Of a stretch of 64,000 bases of DNA, positions 17,017 to 25,433 are shown one piece after another (positions within the stretch are counted from its first letter, which is position 1; each line of letters opens with the position of its first letter). The stretch is from Desulfosporosinus shakirovi (GTDB lineage Bacteria; Bacillota; Desulfitobacteriia; Desulfitobacteriales; Desulfitobacteriaceae), in contig NZ_JAJDOO010000007.1 in the NCBI RefSeq assembly GCF_020595055.1, positions 1-64,000 of the forward strand. The letters are read 5' to 3'. The notes below the pieces were generated by a model, which saw only the letters and a program-made list of their open reading frames with translations, was not told the DNA's origin and searched no databases. The translations under genes and the position numbers were made by a program.

Positions 17017-18345
17017 ATGTGTTTGCTAAAGCAAGTTTTAACACAACTAGAGAATAAATTGTCAATCTCTCAGACTCAGATCTTAACGATTGCCTCCCTT
17101 TTTCAAGCGCACATGGAGCAAGGGTTAAGTGGACGTGTAAGCTCCCTTAAGATGTTTCCTTCTTATCTTCCGGCTCCGAGCCGCTCCGAGACAGGGACCT
17201 TTCTGGCGTTTGATTTTGGGGGTTCGAATCTTCGGGCTGCTGTCGTCAAGCTTAAGGGAGAGGGAAATTATCAGGAGCAGTACAGACTAGCCCGGCCTTT
17301 GTCAGAACCCGAGTCTGGACGGGATTTCCGTTCTTCAACTGTGACTGCTGAAGAGCTCTTTGATTTCATGGCAGGGATCATTCAAGAAGTGCTTAATAAC
17401 TCTCCTGAGAATCTCAAGCTCAGTTCTAGCACCTCCGAGCTGTTCAGCTTGGGTTTTGCGTTTTCTTTTCCCTATCGCCAACAAAAGTTAGAGGAAGGAG
17501 TTCTCCTCAACTGGAACAAAGAAGTTAAGACTTCCGGGGTGGTCGGAGAAGACGTCGGCAAATTGCTCTCTGCAGCTCTTATGCGCCGGGGACTTGGCAA
17601 TGTCGTTAGACCTGCTGCCATTATCAACGACACTGTGGCCAATTTTTTAACCGCCGCCTATCAAGACCCAACCGTAGACATCGCCTCGATCGTTGGCACA
17701 GGGCACAACACCTGCTACCTGGAACCAAAAGCTCCGGGATTTCCCACTCCTATCATTGTTAACACCGAGTCCGGAAATTTCTCTGCCACTCCAGAAACCA
17801 CCTATGATCAAATCCTAGATCAGCTAAGCGATAACCCAGGGGAGCAAAAATTTGAAAAAAAGCTCTCCGGCAAATATCTCGGAGAGCTTTTTCGTCAGAT
17901 TGTCCTAGATTTTTCTCAGCGGGGGCTGCTTGGCAGACTTAATAACCCACCTGCCCCAGCTGACTGGAACCAACCCTATTCCATAAGCGGCAAAGACCTG
18001 GCTTTAATTTGTCTGAATGAGGATTCTCACTCACGCCTTGTGCCAAAAGAAATGGATTTAGCTCTAAAATACATCATTAATCTACTTATAAAACGTTCAT
18101 CCCGGCTGCTGGCGGCTAGCTTGATCGGGATTGTTCGACATCTAGACCCACACCTCAACCATCATCACAGTGTAGCAATTGATGGCTCCATGTATAAAGG
18201 AATGCCTGGCTATGCTCAGGAGCTGACGACTGCTTTAAGCGAAGCATTAGAGAGCAAAGCCAGTCAGGTTACCGTTAAATTGTCTGCTGGAGGCTCCCTT
18301 ACCGGTGCAGCCATTGCCGCAGCTTTAGCAAAGCAAATCAAATAA
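17017..18345 (+). CDS. Hexokinase, eukaryotic-type family
   Basis: The 442-residue protein matches the two-domain hexokinase family typical of eukaryotes, not the short bacterial ROK or Glk types. Visible are the phosphate-1 motif DFGGSNLR (66-73), the sugar-binding FSFPYRQ near 149, NWNKEVKTSGVVGEDV (165-180), the catalytic aspartate D205 in IINDTVANFL, and a C-terminal SAGGSLTGAA adenosine-type motif. The frame is open from 16846, inside the preceding gene, but AAGGAAGG just before the ATG at 17017 sets the start. As the third gene of the trehalose operon it would phosphorylate the glucose released by the GH13 enzyme. A terminator follows at 18471. Confidence 0.9.
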   Translation: MCLLKQVLTQLENKLSISQTQILTIASLFQAHMEQGLSGRVSSLKMFPSYLPAPSRSETGTFLAFDFGGSNLRAAVVKLKGEGNYQEQYRLARPLSEPESGRDFRSSTVTAEELFDFMAGIIQEVLNNSPENLKLSSSTSELFSLGFAFSFPYRQQKLEEGVLLNWNKEVKTSGVVGEDVGKLLSAALMRRGLGNVVRPAAIINDTVANFLTAAYQDPTVDIASIVGTGHNTCYLEPKAPGFPTPIIVNTESGNFSATPETTYDQILDQLSDNPGEQKFEKKLSGKYLGELFRQIVLDFSQRGLLGRLNNPPAPADWNQPYSISGKDLALICLNEDSHSRLVPKEMDLALKYIINLLIKRSSRLLAASLIGIVRHLDPHLNHHHSVAIDGSMYKGMPGYAQELTTALSEALESKASQVTVKLSAGGSLTGAAIAAALAKQIK

Positions 18346-18470
18346 TCACGGCAATAAAGCCCTACTTCATTTCTATGTCTATTTTTATCATTCGCTTAAA
18401 CATAAGAATTTTCTTTCTTAATTATATAACATACCAAACCTGTAAATATCTTGTATGCTGATCTTTCTCC

Positions 18471-18518
18471 AAAAAGAGCATGTTGTTATCTTTAGAAGGT
18501 AACACATGCTCTTTTTTT
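18471..18518 (+). terminator. Rho-independent terminator after the trehalose operon
   Basis: AGAGCATGT...ACATGCTCT arms with an extended upper stem form a hairpin followed by seven T on the plus strand, and preceded by five A, so it could also work in reverse. It lies about 125 bases after the hexokinase stop. Confidence 0.85.
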
Positions 18519-18604
18519 ACATAACATAACTTAACAGCTTAGCCAAATTCCAAGCTAGAGCTTTGTCAAAAATGATTGGAAATTGGCGATAAAGGCATGT
18601 TTAT

Positions 18605-18651
18605 ATAAGCAGAGACTCGGCCTTTACCCAGACGGCCGAGTCTCTGCTTAT
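18605..18651. repeat. Perfect 18-bp inverted repeat without U-tract
   Basis: Arms 18605-18622 and 18634-18651 (centred on AGAGACTCGGCC) pair perfectly around an 11-base loop, but neither strand continues with a T run. It lies between the trehalose operon terminator and the ykuK gene. Apart from this element and the terminator at 18471, the stretch 18346-18819 shows only AT-rich promoter-like sequence. Confidence 0.65.
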
Positions 18652-18819
18652 GACAATTATCGAATTGCATTAAGCTGACCACTTATTTATCTCTTCGTTA
18701 ACAAATATATAATCCTATATTTACACATAAATTATATAATGACTTTATTGTAAATATGGAATAGCAATACGCATTTCAGGGCCCCTTGACAATTCGTTCA
18801 TTTTGAAAGGAGATTCTTA

Positions 18820-19293
18820 ATGTACAGTCTGACATACGGAGAAGTATCTTTTAAGGAAATGGTTTCAATTATCAAAGCTTGTTCGGCTCAGGACCCACAT
18901 ATGGAATTTGTAATTGCTGTGGGAACGGATAGCCAAAACTCGAACATTACGAAGGTACCTGTTACAGTAGGTATCCATAAAATAGCAAACAAGGTCGGAA
19001 AAGGTGGCATTTATTTTTATGAAATTATTGAAATCAAAAAAATCAATAACATACGACAAAAGATATTTTATGAAACAAATATGAGCATTGAGTTAGCTCT
19101 TAAATTGAGCCAAACCTTTGAGGAAAATAATATTCCACACGAAATCGAAGTTCACGTTGATGTCGGATACAATGGTCCGACTTCTCAGTACGTTGCGGAA
19201 ATTAAAGGATGGGTTAAAGCTTGTGGCTTTCAATGTGTGGTTAAACCGGACTCTTATATGGCTTCAAGCGTTGCAAACAGGTTATCGAAGTGA
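18820..19293 (+). CDS. YkuK family (DUF458) ribonuclease H-like protein
   Basis: The 157-residue protein shows the YkuK/DUF458 features: VGTDSQNS at about 33-40 (the first acidic position of an RNase H-like fold), HVDVGYNGPT near 111-120, and a C-terminal KPDSYMASSVANRLSK. Family members are widespread in spore-forming Firmicutes and their biochemical role is unsettled. AAAGGAG stands eight bases before the ATG. It stands alone and converges on the IMPase gene with a nine-base gap. Confidence 0.88.
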   Translation: MYSLTYGEVSFKEMVSIIKACSAQDPHMEFVIAVGTDSQNSNITKVPVTVGIHKIANKVGKGGIYFYEIIEIKKINNIRQKIFYETNMSIELALKLSQTFEENNIPHEIEVHVDVGYNGPTSQYVAEIKGWVKACGFQCVVKPDSYMASSVANRLSK

Positions 19294-19302
19294 CTCATAT
19301 AG

Positions 19303-20130
19303 TTATGCTTCAAATTTATCTCTAAGGCCTTGCGGCAGGTATTCAACAGCTTCTTCCCATATTAATGGCGAACGGAAGGCTGCAACTAACAGTTTTCCAC
19401 AACGGGATCTGGTATCGTCTTTTCTTCGAATCAGAAACCCTCCGCCGCGTTGTTCCAGAAAAACCCTTGCTGCTGCAACATCCCATTCATGAACATTTGA
19501 AGAAATAAACAGATCGTATTCTCCATTGGCAACCTTGCATAACTCAAGGGATGCACACCCCAAATATCTGTACGCCTGCACCGTGGACAACATTCCCAAA
19601 ACATCCATACCCATACCCACAAAATCTCTCATAGTTCTCAAACTAATGCCAACAACTGCTTTGTTTAACCTCTCCTGCCGATCAGGCAAGATATCTAAGG
19701 GATACCCATTCATTATTGCCCCTTCACCGTGCCCTGCAGCGAACATAACCCCGTTAGCTACATCAAAGACCAGGCCAAAAATCGGCTTTTCGCCTAAGTA
19801 CAGGGCTAGTGATATGGCGTAATCCTTGCCAAAACGGTAGTAATTGATGGTGCCGTCGATGGGATCGATTACCCAGGTATAACCGCTAAGATCCGAACTG
19901 GCCCAGGTCTGGCATTCCTCTGCTAATATTCCATGACCAGGGTACTTTTCCAGGATAGCCTTTACTAATAGTTTCTCAATAAGTAAATCATGTTCCGTAA
20001 CAAGGTCCATCTGAGATGTTTTTTCCCTCACTTTAATTACAGAACATTTATGTTCTTGTTTCAATTTAGTCCCAGCAGAATGTATTAATATGTTAGCAAA
20101 GTCATACATTTCTCTTTCTTCAACATTCAT
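19303..20130 (-). CDS. Inositol monophosphatase family phosphatase
   Basis: This 275-residue member of the IMPase/FBPase superfamily (Mg-dependent, Li-sensitive in general) has all metal-site motifs: LAEECQ near residue 74, IDPIDGTINYYRFG near 92-105, and EWDVAAARVFLEQRGG near 217. The substrate could be inositol phosphate, fructose-1,6-bisphosphate, PAP or another sugar phosphate. It lies 92 bases after the PHP phosphoesterase at the end of the phn operon with no clear terminator between, so it may take part in recycling the ribose phosphate product. That link is inference. Confidence 0.88.
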   Translation of the reverse strand: MNVEEREMYDFANILIHSAGTKLKQEHKCSVIKVREKTSQMDLVTEHDLLIEKLLVKAILEKYPGHGILAEECQTWASSDLSGYTWVIDPIDGTINYYRFGKDYAISLALYLGEKPIFGLVFDVANGVMFAAGHGEGAIMNGYPLDILPDRQERLNKAVVGISLRTMRDFVGMGMDVLGMLSTVQAYRYLGCASLELCKVANGEYDLFISSNVHEWDVAAARVFLEQRGGGFLIRRKDDTRSRCGKLLVAAFRSPLIWEEAVEYLPQGLRDKFEA

Positions 20131-20222
20131 AAAACTTAACCCTTTCTGGACTGTATATTTGCAATAGCGAGTTCTTAACTATGCTGGCAAAAAACAAAAA
20201 ATATACCCAGAAACAAAGGCCT

Positions 20223-21065
20223 TCACTTATTTTTCCTGGATAACAGTTCGTTGATACATCTTTCATCCAGTCCAGGGCATCCCAATTCAACCAGTTTCTC
20301 TCCATAAAAGCCATGAAAGTCTGACCCGCCTGTTACGATCAGATTGTGTTTTTGTGCATAGCCCAAGGACATTTGCCGATCATCTTCACTATGACTGGGA
20401 TGATATAATTCAATTCCTTCCAGTCCTAACTCCACCCAATCATCAATCCCGTCAAAATTCCTAAGCTGGCCCGGATGAGCAAGAACGGCTATCCCTCCAG
20501 CTTCTCTGACAGTCCGAATCGCCGTCTGAGCGTCAACGTATTCCAGCTTAATGTATGCAATTCCTTGAGGCTCAGAAGTGCCCCTTCTTTGAAAAAGCTT
20601 TTTGTACAGATCACCATAAATGCTCTCACAATAGCCTTTTTCCAGTAAAGCATGCATTATATGCTGTTTATAGACACCGGTTCCCCCTTCATACTTCTGA
20701 ACAGCCTCCCAAGATATATCATACCCAGCATCCATAACCTTTCTAACCATATCACGGGAAGCTTGGTTTCTGCTTTGGATGAGAGATGTGCAAAGCAGGT
20801 CCAGCGCAGGATGTCCGGGTTCAATATACATGCCAAGTATATGCGCTCTCTTATTTCTCTGATAATCATAGGCAGATATTTCTATCCCCGGTACGATGCC
20901 TACCCCTATTTCCCGTCCAAGAGATACCGCTTCCTGTAAACCTTTAGTGGTATCATGATCCGTAATGGCAAGATGTGTGATTCCCTTTATTTTGGCAAGT
21001 CTAATAACTTCATCAGTGCTGAGGGAGTTATCCGAAATTTTTGTATGTACGTGTAAATCAATCAT
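20223..21065 (-). CDS. PHP-domain phosphoesterase, probable PhnPP-type cyclic ribose phosphate hydrolase
   Basis: The 280-residue protein has the PHP metal motifs DLHVHTKISDNS, AITDHDTTKG, GIVPGIEISA, LAHPGQLRNF, and the C-terminal GGSDFHG. The start ATG at 21065 overlaps the acetyltransferase stop by eight bases, so the frame is coupled to the phn operon; the longer frame to 21080 uses a TTG without a binding site. A PHP-family enzyme from Eggerthella lenta was shown to open and dephosphorylate 5-phosphoribosyl 1,2-cyclic phosphate, the end product of C-P lyase. phnP and phnN are missing from this locus, so the same role is likely here. Confidence 0.85.
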   Translation of the reverse strand: MIDLHVHTKISDNSLSTDEVIRLAKIKGITHLAITDHDTTKGLQEAVSLGREIGVGIVPGIEISAYDYQRNKRAHILGMYIEPGHPALDLLCTSLIQSRNQASRDMVRKVMDAGYDISWEAVQKYEGGTGVYKQHIMHALLEKGYCESIYGDLYKKLFQRRGTSEPQGIAYIKLEYVDAQTAIRTVREAGGIAVLAHPGQLRNFDGIDDWVELGLEGIELYHPSHSEDDRQMSLGYAQKHNLIVTGGSDFHGFYGEKLVELGCPGLDERCINELLSRKNK

Positions 21066-21501
21066 TTTTACCAACCTCAATCATAAAACTGATTCCATGC
21101 TGCCGGAAACCAAGTTGCTCATAAAACTTATGAGCTTCTATCCTTTTTTTGTTACTGGAGAGCATAAGCTTGTAGCAGTTTTCCTCTTTTGCCTTTTCCA
21201 TAACGAATTGCATCAGTTTGCTTCCAATAGCGCGTCCTCTATACTCCTGACTTACGATCATGCTTTCTGCAAGAGCGAGTTTTGCACCCATATGCCCTAA
21301 ATTGTCAATGATGATCAGAGTGCAGGTTGCAATAATTCGTCGGTTTTCTTCAACAACGTAAACTTCATAGTACGGATATTTAGCCATTTCCCGCCATATT
21401 GCCTGAGCCTCACAGAAACTTATCCCGTCTTCTCCATCCATCTCTTTTAGAAGCTCTCTTACCTCTGGCAAATCAGACTCCATGGCCTGTCTGATTAACA
21501 T
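21058..21501 (-). CDS. GNAT family N-acetyltransferase (PhnO-like position)
   Basis: The 147-residue GNAT protein has the acetyl-CoA binding signature YRGRAIGSKLMQFVMEKA near 90-107 and a typical C-terminal AHKFYEQLGF. In phn loci such proteins (PhnO) acetylate aminoalkylphosphonates before C-P bond cleavage. The assignment to that substrate is from context only. The ATG lies within the end of phnM with a seven-base overlap, and the gene overlaps the PHP gene downstream, so it belongs to the operon. Confidence 0.85.
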   Translation of the reverse strand: MLIRQAMESDLPEVRELLKEMDGEDGISFCEAQAIWREMAKYPYYEVYVVEENRRIIATCTLIIIDNLGHMGAKLALAESMIVSQEYRGRAIGSKLMQFVMEKAKEENCYKLMLSSNKKRIEAHKFYEQLGFRQHGISFMIEVGKND

Positions 21502-22703
21502 ACAATGTTAACTCTTTCCGTGTTAATTAATACCTGGGAATCCGCTTGAAAAACAATATTCCCACCTACCAAGGTTTTCCGAAGTATGGGATAATCCTGA
21601 TGCATTTCAACAATCAGCAGATCAGCCGATTTTCCTACTTCTACAGTTCCGACGTCATTATCAATCCCCAATGCTTGAGCAGGGTTCAGTGTCACCATTT
21701 TAACTGCTTCAGTGAAATTAATCCCTTCCTTGGCCAGACAAAAAACTGCTGGCAGCATAGCACTCGGAAGATAGTCAGAACACACAATATTTGCTGCATT
21801 GTTTAAAATAGCATCGATGGCTCTCATGTTATTGCTGTGAGACTTACCGCGGATAATATTGGGAGCACCCACGCAGACATTAATTCCTTGGGATCTGGCG
21901 TAGACGGCAGTATCAAGATTGATAGGAAACTCACTGACTGTCCCTCCACACGCAAGCAGAGTATCGATTTTCCCTCTTGTATCATCGTCATGAAAAGCCA
22001 ATTTAATCCCTTGATTTTTGGCTGTTTTAGCCAAACCAACAAGTTTAAACCAATCAATCTTGGCCCGACACTCGAAGGTCTTGTCTAGAAAGTCATCCAC
22101 TTCCTGCTCTTTTTTGCCATGCTGTTGTATGGTAAAGTTTTTAAGCGCTTGGGCATCTTTAAACTGGCCCTGACCTGGAGTATGGTCCATATAGGATATC
22201 AAATCTATGCTCTTATCCTTAATAAGGCCTTCCAGGGTACTAACTCCCGCTAGAAAGGTCAGCTCATATCTGAGATGTATTTTATGATTGATCATTGGAC
22301 GAGTTTGTTTGAGCTTGTTAATGGTATTGATAACCTCCATAACCATGTCAACGTTTCGTACTCCCCATTCGTCACTCATGGTAAGAGAATGGTACATTGT
22401 TGTAATACCGCTGACGGCAAGCTTTTTTTCCAACTCGTAGAAGGCCATATTGATAGGAAATAAGGTATTTGGCCTTGGTTGTATCTCTTTTTCGATTGAA
22501 TCACTGTGCAGATCTATCATTCCAGGCATAACATAACAACCTTCAATATCAAGCATCGTAATATCTGAATAACAATTAATTCTCGGAAAATCATTTTCTG
22601 CCACCTCTGAAATTCTATTACCCTCAATAAGGATATACCCTTTAACGACTTTCTCAGGCAAAACAATCTGTGCGTTATAAATGCATATTCTTTTTGTTCT
22701 CAT
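21495..22703 (-). CDS. phnM: Alpha-D-ribose 1-methylphosphonate 5-triphosphate diphosphatase
   Basis: PhnM removes pyrophosphate from ribose 1-methylphosphonate 5-triphosphate, giving the C-P lyase substrate. This 402-residue amidohydrolase-fold protein has MPGMIDLHSDSIEKEIQPRP near 56-75, AFHDDDTRG near 233, and CSDYLPSAML near 308, the PhnM metal-site regions. An AAGGAG lies upstream of the ATG. It follows the second phnE by about 90 bases. Confidence 0.95.
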   Translation of the reverse strand: MRTKRICIYNAQIVLPEKVVKGYILIEGNRISEVAENDFPRINCYSDITMLDIEGCYVMPGMIDLHSDSIEKEIQPRPNTLFPINMAFYELEKKLAVSGITTMYHSLTMSDEWGVRNVDMVMEVINTINKLKQTRPMINHKIHLRYELTFLAGVSTLEGLIKDKSIDLISYMDHTPGQGQFKDAQALKNFTIQQHGKKEQEVDDFLDKTFECRAKIDWFKLVGLAKTAKNQGIKLAFHDDDTRGKIDTLLACGGTVSEFPINLDTAVYARSQGINVCVGAPNIIRGKSHSNNMRAIDAILNNAANIVCSDYLPSAMLPAVFCLAKEGINFTEAVKMVTLNPAQALGIDNDVGTVEVGKSADLLIVEMHQDYPILRKTLVGGNIVFQADSQVLINTERVNIVC

Positions 22704-22790
22704 CTGTTTATTCTCCTTGCGTTACAATGATATATCTACTCTATTACCATTCCGTGCTAGTGAACTCCTTCGCTAAAGATGCAGACTAGA

Positions 22791-23708
22791 TTAAATACTT
22801 TTTTGCAGCTTCCCCTTAATATTCGTAGAAAACACCTCAAGAGCAATCGCAATAGCTATAATGAGATAGGTGATAAAACCGACTTCCCTCAGATCGAAAT
22901 AAAAACCGCCGGCCATGAAAAGATCAAAGCCAATTCCCCCTGCTCCGGCTGCCGCTCCCATGGCAACGGCATTAGCGAAATTGATTTCAAATCTCAAAAA
23001 AGTCCAGGAAAGCAAATAGGTAACAGAAGAAGGGATAACCGCCTGAAAAACAATCTGCCACCAGTTGGCACCGCTGGCCATCAGAGCTTCAATAACACTT
23101 CTGTCCAAGTCTTCAAACGACTCGGAATAAGCCTTCGTTAAATAGCTGATCGAATGAAAACTCATACCGATAATCGCGGCAGCACTGCCCAGCCCGGCAG
23201 CCACTGCAAAAATCAACACCCATAAAATTGTTGGCACTGCTCGGATAATAGCGACAAAGCCTTTAATAAGATTGGTAACTTGTTTAGGGGCCAAATTCTG
23301 GGCGGCCAGCAGTCCCAATAACAAAGCGACAATTCCACCGATCAAGGTTGTTAAGAAGGCCAGCCCTAAAGTCACCACAACATTGTAGAAAGCTTCTCCT
23401 AAAGTAAAACGCTGAGCATAGGGATTCAGAAACATCGTCTTAAAATTGACGAAGGTATCAGTAAAACCCTTGAGAACGTCAATACTCTGATAATCAAGCG
23501 TTGAGAAAAAATAGATAGTCAATACTGTTAAAAACAATATTACTGTCCGCATGGCAATAGACGCCCTATCCAGGAGTTTAATTGGGCCAAAGTTTATAGT
23601 ATCTTTAGTTAGGAACAATTCTTTAAAAGAGGTATGTCTGTCTTCATAACTGCTTAGCTGCTCACAAATGTTATTTGTTTCTTGAACAATTAATTCTTTA
23701 AATTGCAT
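22791..23708 (-). CDS. phnE: Phosphonate ABC transporter permease (second)
   Basis: The 305-residue integral membrane protein has the PhnE/BPD permease pattern, with helices near 37-55, 110-135, 150-175, 225-255 and 275-295 and an EAA-type loop (EALMASGANWWQIVFQAVIP). It has a longer cytoplasmic N-terminus than the first phnE. Its ATG shares one base with the stop of the first phnE, and GAGGAGGG precedes it. Together the two permeases form the heteromeric channel for PhnC and PhnD. Confidence 0.93.
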   Translation of the reverse strand: MQFKELIVQETNNICEQLSSYEDRHTSFKELFLTKDTINFGPIKLLDRASIAMRTVILFLTVLTIYFFSTLDYQSIDVLKGFTDTFVNFKTMFLNPYAQRFTLGEAFYNVVVTLGLAFLTTLIGGIVALLLGLLAAQNLAPKQVTNLIKGFVAIIRAVPTILWVLIFAVAAGLGSAAAIIGMSFHSISYLTKAYSESFEDLDRSVIEALMASGANWWQIVFQAVIPSSVTYLLSWTFLRFEINFANAVAMGAAAGAGGIGFDLFMAGGFYFDLREVGFITYLIIAIAIALEVFSTNIKGKLQKSI

Positions 23709-24493
23709 CACAAAATCACCCTCCTCACATTATTTGATACAAGTTCAATGACAATAACGGTAATCACGATCAATAACACAACTAGGCTGGCTGCATGGTA
23801 ATCAAACCTTTTGTAATACAAATCAAAGGAGAACCCGATACCCGTTCCAGTTAGAACTCCAACCAGGGTAGCGTCACGGATATTGGTTTCAATCATGTAC
23901 AATAACCAACTGATCATTTGCGGCATGCTGGCTGGCAGTACTGCCTGAAAAATTATATGAAAATAACCGGCCCCCGTCGCTTGCAAAGCTTCAATCGAGT
24001 TATTGCCCACTTCATCAATCGTTTCCATAAAGGCACGTGTCAGAAACCCTAAAGAACCAAAAAATAAGGCCAGGTAACCCGTCAGTGGGCTTTGGCTAAA
24101 CGAAATCATCAAAACCATAGCCCAAGCAACAATGGGTATATTCCTAAAGAGAGAGGCTATTCCCCTGCTTACAATACTAAATATACGATTAATTCTTGTC
24201 GTCTGGGAGCCTGCCAAGGATAAGACTAAGGCAAGAACTGCTGCTACAGTTGTTGCCGCAATGGACATCAACACTGTTTCCTGCAATTTGGGAAATATCT
24301 CGGGCAGTATCCTTAATGACTCGGCATCAGGATAGAAATTGCTTCCTCCCCAGATTACTGCCCTGGTGATGCTGGTAAAGCCTTTTATCACATCATATTC
24401 AGTGATAATAATCGAACCAACTGAAAGAATCAATAATGCTAATAAGAATACAAGATTGCCATTTCTTCGTTTAGTAAAAATATCATCCCGCAT
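23708..24493 (-). CDS. phnE: Phosphonate ABC transporter permease (first)
   Basis: This 261-residue permease has five to six hydrophobic segments and the EAA loop IEALQATGAGYFHIIFQAVLP near 165-185. AGGAG lies six bases before the ATG, which overlaps the end of phnC by 11 bases. It shares about the same fold as its neighbour but differs enough that the pair looks like an old duplication typical of Firmicute phn transporters. Confidence 0.93.
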   Translation of the reverse strand: MRDDIFTKRRNGNLVFLLALLILSVGSIIITEYDVIKGFTSITRAVIWGGSNFYPDAESLRILPEIFPKLQETVLMSIAATTVAAVLALVLSLAGSQTTRINRIFSIVSRGIASLFRNIPIVAWAMVLMISFSQSPLTGYLALFFGSLGFLTRAFMETIDEVGNNSIEALQATGAGYFHIIFQAVLPASMPQMISWLLYMIETNIRDATLVGVLTGTGIGFSFDLYYKRFDYHAASLVVLLIVITVIVIELVSNNVRRVIL

Positions 24494-25268
24494 GTCTTTC
24501 TCCTAGATCAATAATCAAATCTTCGGACTCTGAACCATAAATATCCCGAATCTGTCGAGTTGTCAGATCACATGGTGCTCCGTCAAACACAACTTTCCCC
24601 CTGTTGACACCGATAATTCGATCCGAATACTTCAGGGCTACTTCAACTTGGTGTAAATTCACAATGATTGTTATCCCCATCTCCTTAGAAATATTTCCTA
24701 AGTGATCCATGATAATTTTCGAAGCATTGGGATCCAACGAAGCAATCGGCTCATCGCATAAAATTATTTTTGGATTTTGCACCAATGCTCTAGCAATGCC
24801 AACCCGTTGTTTTTGACCGCCGCTTAACTGGTCGCACCTCTTATATATTTGCTCATTCAGGCCCAAAATCTCAATAATTCGGTAAGCCTGGCTTTTTTCC
24901 TCTTGGCTGTATCTGCCTAAGACCCCCGCCAGGGTTGATTTATAGCCAAGCCTGCCGTGAAGGACATTCTCGATAACTGTCAAGCGGTCAACCAGATTAT
25001 AATGCTGAAAGATCATACCAATCTTTGTTCTTAGCTTTCTTAACTTTTTCTTGCTCAAACTTGAAGAAATTAAGCCGTCAACAGAGATTTCTCCGCTGCT
25101 TGCTTCAACCATCCTGTTAATACAGCGCAGAAGTGTCGACTTACCTGCTCCGGAAGGACCAATGATAGAAACAAACTCGCCTTTATCGACAGAGAAACTG
25201 ACATTATCTAAAGCACAACATTCATTGTTATAGTTTTTCGTGACATTTTTTAATTCTAACAATGCCAA
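24483..25268 (-). CDS. phnC: Phosphonate ABC transporter ATP-binding protein
   Basis: The 261-residue ATPase has Walker A (GPSGAGKST), the signature LSGGQKQRVGIARAL, Walker B (IILCDEPIASLD) and the switch region with NLHQVEVAL, where the H is the switch histidine. This pattern and the position before two phnE genes identify PhnC. The gene lies 165 bases after phnD with a stem-loop between them. Confidence 0.95.
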   Translation of the reverse strand: MALLELKNVTKNYNNECCALDNVSFSVDKGEFVSIIGPSGAGKSTLLRCINRMVEASSGEISVDGLISSSLSKKKLRKLRTKIGMIFQHYNLVDRLTVIENVLHGRLGYKSTLAGVLGRYSQEEKSQAYRIIEILGLNEQIYKRCDQLSGGQKQRVGIARALVQNPKIILCDEPIASLDPNASKIIMDHLGNISKEMGITIIVNLHQVEVALKYSDRIIGVNRGKVVFDGAPCDLTTRQIRDIYGSESEDLIIDLGERHAG

Positions 25269-25309
25269 TACTACACTTCCTTTCTCTTATTAAATTAAAA
25301 GAGAGGGTC

Positions 25310-25351
25310 AAAACAACCTTGCCATTATCTCATCATGGTTATGGTTGTTTT
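25310..25351 (-). terminator. Stem-loop between phnD and phnC, possible partial terminator
   Basis: AAAACAACC (25310-25318) and GGTTGTTTT (25343-25351) pair, with an inner partly paired region containing CCATAACCATGATG. In the minus orientation the second arm ends in TTTT. It could reduce read-through or protect the upstream mRNA, giving more binding protein than transporter. Confidence 0.5.
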
Positions 25352-25433
25352 CAACTCCCCTCCAGTGAACTTGTTCTACTAGATAAACCTATCCCAAAAT
25401 AGTCTCTTGGATCTTACTCTTGGATCTTATTGG

